DNA of 64,000 nucleotides from Actinomyces naeslundii (GTDB taxonomy: Bacteria > Actinomycetota > Actinomycetes > Actinomycetales > Actinomycetaceae): contig NZ_MSRR01000027.1 in NCBI RefSeq assembly GCF_001956585.1, positions 1 to 64,000 on the forward strand, read 5' to 3'. A model generated the notes under the pieces. The model saw only the letters and a list, made by a program, of their open reading frames with translations, was not told where the DNA came from and searched no databases. This document shows positions 60,490 to 64,000 of the stretch, in pieces. Numbering within the stretch: position 1 is the first letter of the stretch; each line of letters begins with the position of its first letter. A program made the position numbers and the translations under genes.

Positions 60490-61230
60490 ATGCACAACCG
60501 TCCGATCCCTTCACTCCCACGTCCTGCCCTGGGCGACCTGTCCGCACGCGCCAACCTCTCAGCGGCGCGCCGGCGCGTCCTGGAGGTCGTGGAGGCTTCA
60601 AACGACGCGATGACGGCCGTCCAGGTCGCCAGCGCACTCAACCTGCACCACAACACCGTCCGTGAGCACCTCGACGCCCTGGTGGACGCCGGGTTCGTCA
60701 CGGTGTCCACCAAGCCGACGGGCAAGCGGGGCCGCCCGGCCCTGCGCTACGCCTCAACGGCTCCCGACCCCCAGCAGATGGTCGACGCCTACCTGCTGCT
60801 GCTCGATGCGATCGCCGACACCCTGGGCGAGGGCGAGGAGGCCCGCACCACCGCTCTGGAGATCGGTCGTCGCTGGGCCGAGCTGACCCCCGGCACCATC
60901 GCCGAGCCCGTGGTCGACGGCGAGGAGGTGGACCGGGTCACCGCCCTCATCCCCTACCTCGCGGTCATGGGCTTCGCCCCGGAGGTCTCCGGCGACACCG
61001 TCGTCCTGCGCTCCTGCCCGCTGGTCACGCGCAACCACCGGCCGCGCGACCTGGTGTGCACCATGCACGAGGGGTTCCTGCGGGCCGTCGTCGGCCCCGA
61101 CCCGGAGGCCTACGAGCGCATCAAGTTCCTCCCGAACGGGCCCGACGGCTGCCAGCTCAGCCCGGCTGAGCCCGCCCAGCCGGCCCAGGAGGAGCCGGGG
61201 CTGAAGATCGTCCACGCCGACGTCGCCTGA
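60490..61230 (+). CDS. winged-helix regulator with three conserved-type cysteines (SufR-like)
   Basis: A 246-residue transcriptional regulator. The N-terminal winged helix (ALNLHHNTVREHLDALVDAG, recognition helix near 55-70, and KRGRPALRY wing) is followed by a dimerisation domain. Cys176, Cys190 and Cys221 in the C-terminal part are placed like Fe-S ligands of SufR-type proteins. It is convergent with the nitrite reductase operon, so a nitric-oxide or Fe-S sensing role is possible but inferred. Confidence 0.8.
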   Translation: MHNRPIPSLPRPALGDLSARANLSAARRRVLEVVEASNDAMTAVQVASALNLHHNTVREHLDALVDAGFVTVSTKPTGKRGRPALRYASTAPDPQQMVDAYLLLLDAIADTLGEGEEARTTALEIGRRWAELTPGTIAEPVVDGEEVDRVTALIPYLAVMGFAPEVSGDTVVLRSCPLVTRNHRPRDLVCTMHEGFLRAVVGPDPEAYERIKFLPNGPDGCQLSPAEPAQPAQEEPGLKIVHADVA

Positions 61231-61288
61231 CCTCCACGGCTCCGACAACACCATCTGTCCACCCACCAACCACTACTCAGATCGCAAG

Positions 61289-61324
61289 GCTTCGGCCCCG
61301 GGCACAGTCGCCCGGGGCCGAAGC
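61289..61324. terminator. bidirectional terminator hairpin
   Basis: A perfect 15-bp stem, GCTTCGGCCCCGGGC with its complement around ACAGTC, sits between the convergent regulator and nitrite reductase genes and can serve both. Confidence 0.8.
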
Positions 61325-61367
61325 GCGTTCGGTGGCTCTCAAGGCCGCGTCACGAGGCGCGCCCGGC

Positions 61368-63023
61368 TCAGGCGGTGACCTCCAGGACACCGTGAGCGCC
61401 CTTCTCCATGTCGGCGAAGGAGTGGGAGACGAACACGTAGTGGCCCGGCTCGGAGGCGACGCACTCGACGAAGCCGCCCTGGGCCGGCTGCAGGCCGAGG
61501 GCCTGGGATCCGCAGGACCAGGCGGCCCCGATCCGGTTCGGGCCGCCGAGGGTCCAGGCCCCCTCGAAGAAGACCTGGTCGAAGTGCAGGCCGACGGCGT
61601 GGAACGACGTCGGCAGGGAGGGCCCCGCGGCCATGACCCAGAAGCGCACGCGCTCACCCACCTTGGCCTTGAGCGGCTGCTGGTGGTACTGGAAGGCCAC
61701 CCCGTTGAAGGTCATGAGGTCGGGGGTCTTGGCGGCGATCTTGTCCGTGTTGGGCTCGCCGCCCTCGGGGCCGAGGTAGACCTCGGAGGCGACGATGGCG
61801 TACTCGCGGTCAACGGCCGGCAGACCCGGCGGGTCGATGATGACGGCCCCGTGCATACCGGCGGCCAGGTGCAGGCTCATCGGCGATGTGGAGCAGTGGT
61901 AGAGCCAGATCCCCGAGTGCTGGGCCTTGAAGGTGTAGACGAGGGACTCCCCGGGGTTGATCGAGCGCATCGCCTTATCGGGCGGGGTGATGCCGGCGTG
62001 GAAGTCGAGGGAGTGGCTCATGGTGCCGTCGTTGACCAGGGTGATCTCGAAGGTGTCCCCCACCTTGCCGCGCAGGACGGGGCCGGGGACCTGGCCGTTG
62101 AAGGTCATGCGCCGCTGGGTGACACCACCACCGACCTGCATGACCTGCTCCTTGACGGTGAAGGTGTGCCGGTGGGTCATGGGTCCGCCGTCGGGGCTGC
62201 TCGGGGTGGGCGGCAGTGCGGCGTCGAAGGCCTTGAAGTCGGCGGGCAGGTGGGCGGAGTAGTCGGGGACCGCATCCTTGCCCGAGCCCGTCTGCGTGCT
62301 CTGGCCGCCGCCGTGCTGGTGGGCACCGGCAGCCGTCCCGCCCGCGGTGACGTGGAAGACCATGCCCTGGGCGCGGTGGCCGGCGATTGAGCACCAGCCC
62401 TCGACGGGCCCCGCGACGACGCCGGCGTCGAGCGTGCCCTTGGCACCGGCGGCCACGCGGCCGGTGGTCTGGCCAGTGGCCAGGACGAGGTCGTGGACCT
62501 GGTCGGCGGTGTTGTCCAGGGTGATGACGAGTCGGTCGCCAGGGGTGACGTCAACCGTGTCCGGCACGAAGCGCATGCCCTCCACCTTGATGGTGGCGTT
62601 GACGGTGTTGCCGGTGGCCTCGATGTCCTGGGTGGCCCCGCCCTGGCCTCGGTTGCCGATGACGCTGCCGACGACGACGGCCGCTCCGGCGGTGAGCAGC
62701 CCCATGAGGATGCCGCGGCGGTCGGCGGAGTGCAGCAGGCCGCCCGATGACGCTGACCCGGCAGATGCTGTCGCACCGGCCCCCGCCGTCGAGTTGGCCC
62801 TGCTCGCCAGGGGGCGGCGGTTGCGGTCGATGGCCGGAGCGGTGCCGGCCGTGACCGCCCGGCGGTGGGCGGCCTCGGGCTTGTCGGGAGCCGTCTCGGC
62901 GCTGCCGGCTGCGGCACCACCGGCGCTCTGAGCGGCAGTGCTCTCGGCGGCGCCCGAGGCGGTGTTCTCAGAGGTGGCGGCCTCATCCGGGGATGGTGCC
63001 TGTGCGTCGGGCGTCTTCGTCAT
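61368..63023 (-). CDS. nirK: copper-containing nitrite reductase with extra N-terminal cupredoxin domain
   Basis: Reduces nitrite to nitric oxide outside the cell membrane. The 551-residue protein has a low-complexity cytoplasmic N-terminus (1-100), a membrane anchor with RRGILMGLLTAGAAVVVG (about 102-123), an N-terminal cupredoxin domain with type-1-like ligands (VHDLVL, GWCSIAGHRAQGM), then the two NirK domains. Type-1 copper ligands appear in HSLDFHAG and LYHCSTSPMSLHLAAGM; type-2 histidines are in the same motifs and in SFHAVGLHFDQ. The extra domain may pass electrons internally. The start overlaps the membrane partner gene (ATGA). Confidence 0.9.
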   Translation of the reverse strand: MTKTPDAQAPSPDEAATSENTASGAAESTAAQSAGGAAAGSAETAPDKPEAAHRRAVTAGTAPAIDRNRRPLASRANSTAGAGATASAGSASSGGLLHSADRRGILMGLLTAGAAVVVGSVIGNRGQGGATQDIEATGNTVNATIKVEGMRFVPDTVDVTPGDRLVITLDNTADQVHDLVLATGQTTGRVAAGAKGTLDAGVVAGPVEGWCSIAGHRAQGMVFHVTAGGTAAGAHQHGGGQSTQTGSGKDAVPDYSAHLPADFKAFDAALPPTPSSPDGGPMTHRHTFTVKEQVMQVGGGVTQRRMTFNGQVPGPVLRGKVGDTFEITLVNDGTMSHSLDFHAGITPPDKAMRSINPGESLVYTFKAQHSGIWLYHCSTSPMSLHLAAGMHGAVIIDPPGLPAVDREYAIVASEVYLGPEGGEPNTDKIAAKTPDLMTFNGVAFQYHQQPLKAKVGERVRFWVMAAGPSLPTSFHAVGLHFDQVFFEGAWTLGGPNRIGAAWSCGSQALGLQPAQGGFVECVASEPGHYVFVSHSFADMEKGAHGVLEVTA

Positions 63024-64000
63024 CGGGTTCCTCTTCGGGGCTGGGCGGGTTGACGGCCCGCGGGATCTAAGGTGGGGGCGGCGCCCGCCGGGGTGCGCAG
63101 CGTGCGCTTGCGGCGGGAGAGCTCGCGCAGGCAGAGGATCATGCCCACCAGCAGGTAGGAGGTGACCAGGGCCGCCAGCGCCCCGGCGACGAGACGCACC
63201 TGCCAGGGCATCGTGGGGGTGATGGCCAGCAGGAGGCAGGCGTTGGCGGCGGTGACCCGGTACGCGGCATGACGATCCATGATCGTGTTGGTGGCCCGGG
63301 TGGCCGCAGGGCCGCCGCCGAGCATCACCGGGGCGAGATAGCTCAGGGCCGCCACGAGGATCTGGAGGGCGAAGCCCGCCGCCAGGGGCAGGCGCAGGGC
63401 GTGGACGACGTCACGGGCGGCGGCCGCGTCGTCGGCCAGAGCCATACGGGTCCCCAGCACGGCGACGCAGCCGACGAACCAGAACACCGAGGCCGTGGCT
63501 GACGCCGTGGCGAAGGATGTCGGCGGGACCCGGCGGGCCGTCCTGTAGGCGGGCACGAGGACTCCGCAGGCACCGCCGAGGTAGACCAGGGTGCCCAGAC
63601 CTGCCAGGGGAGGCCACAGCCCGGAGGAGGCCACGAGCGCGGTGCCGCCCACGAGATAGGGCAGGCCGCGGGTGGTCCAGCGCGGCGCCATGGGCTCCAT
63701 GGGGGTGCGCAGCATCGTGGGCCACAGAACGGTGAGCGTGCCCAGGACCGTGGTGCCCACGAAGCCCAGCAGCATGGTGGTCGTGTGGGCCAGGTAGAAG
63801 ATGTCGGCCAGCCCGGAGCGCCCGCGGGCGTTGGACCAGGAGATGAGGAAGCCCAGGAGCGCACCGGTGGCCAGCAGGACCAGGGCGACGGCGTAGTGGA
63901 CGGCCAGGGACGCCAGTCGCGGGGCGATGGCGCGCCGGTACTGCACGGTGATGGCCACGACGCCGGCAATGGCCTGGGCCATGACGATGCCCGCCCCGAT
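63020..64000 (-). CDS. multi-helix membrane protein of the nitrite reductase operon, 5' end beyond the window
   Basis: The reading is open to the right edge (the six codons before the internal ATG at 63982 are hydrophobic), so the true start is outside. It has at least eight membrane helices. The segment LAHTTTMLLGFVGTTVLGTL resembles the helical proteins encoded next to actinobacterial NirK, distantly like heme-copper oxidase subunits, with few metal-binding histidines. It could anchor NirK or pass it quinol electrons, but that is inferred. Its stop overlaps the nirK start. Confidence 0.7.
   Translation of the reverse strand: MGAGIVMAQAIAGVVAITVQYRRAIAPRLASLAVHYAVALVLLATGALLGFLISWSNARGRSGLADIFYLAHTTTMLLGFVGTTVLGTLTVLWPTMLRTPMEPMAPRWTTRGLPYLVGGTALVASSGLWPPLAGLGTLVYLGGACGVLVPAYRTARRVPPTSFATASATASVFWFVGCVAVLGTRMALADDAAAARDVVHALRLPLAAGFALQILVAALSYLAPVMLGGGPAATRATNTIMDRHAAYRVTAANACLLLAITPTMPWQVRLVAGALAALVTSYLLVGMILCLRELSRRKRTLRTPAGAAPTLDPAGRQPAQPRRGTR

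Overview
The window looks like chromosomal DNA of a high-GC actinobacterium, most likely an oral Actinomyces of the A. oris/naeslundii type. The indicators are Kgd-type 2-oxoglutarate metabolism, a SigH/RsrA-type sigma and anti-sigma pair, a 24-residue bL37-type ribosomal protein, monomeric isocitrate dehydrogenase, an LAxTG-anchored adhesin, several TAGGCT-type leaderless promoters and the argS-lysA-hom-thrB/rho-rpmE-prfA-prmC gene order. The genus is inferred from gene content and style; no search was run.

Layout. 1-2.66 kb: the N-terminal part of a large P-loop/TPR protein, cut by the window edge. 2.85-16.1 kb: central sugar metabolism and membrane genes, comprising a eukaryote-like tandem phosphofructokinase, a CLC chloride transporter flanked by a broken and an intact CPBP protease, two nitroreductases, GH13 and GH31 glucosidases and a sugar O-acetyltransferase. 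16.2-22.4 kb: PcrA helicase, a DJ-1/MarR operon with twin palindromic operators, a 122-bp palindromic element, a frameshifted AraC regulator overlapping a glyoxalase, and an orphan MNT nucleotidyltransferase. 22.5-38 kb: a long minus-strand block holding the conserved amino-acid/translation cluster, interrupted by a flavin monooxygenase pair and a sortase-anchored adhesin. 38.1 kb: tRNA-Arg(CCG). 38.2-44 kb: a GDPD phosphodiesterase, an M23 envelope peptidase and two CNNM/CorC-type membrane proteins. 44.3-47 kb: an accessory island with a decayed radical-SAM/SPASM gene followed by an intact HPr-kinase-like plus Nudix fusion and small ORFs. 47.2-60 kb: Kgd, an SGNH-fold pseudoenzyme, a YczE-like membrane protein, bL37, RsrA/SigH, a DoxX-like protein, Icd, AroA and RsgA. 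60.5-64 kb: a three-cysteine HTH regulator facing a three-domain copper nitrite reductase and its membrane partner, which runs off the right edge.

How it fits together. Most of the window is housekeeping DNA with tight operons (ATGA, TGATG and TAATG overlaps). Accessory insertions sit between conserved blocks. The strongest candidates for something new are the HprK-like/Nudix fusion with its broken radical-SAM neighbour, the P-loop/TPR protein with near-identical 42-residue repeats, and the phase-matched palindromic element at 20.5 kb.
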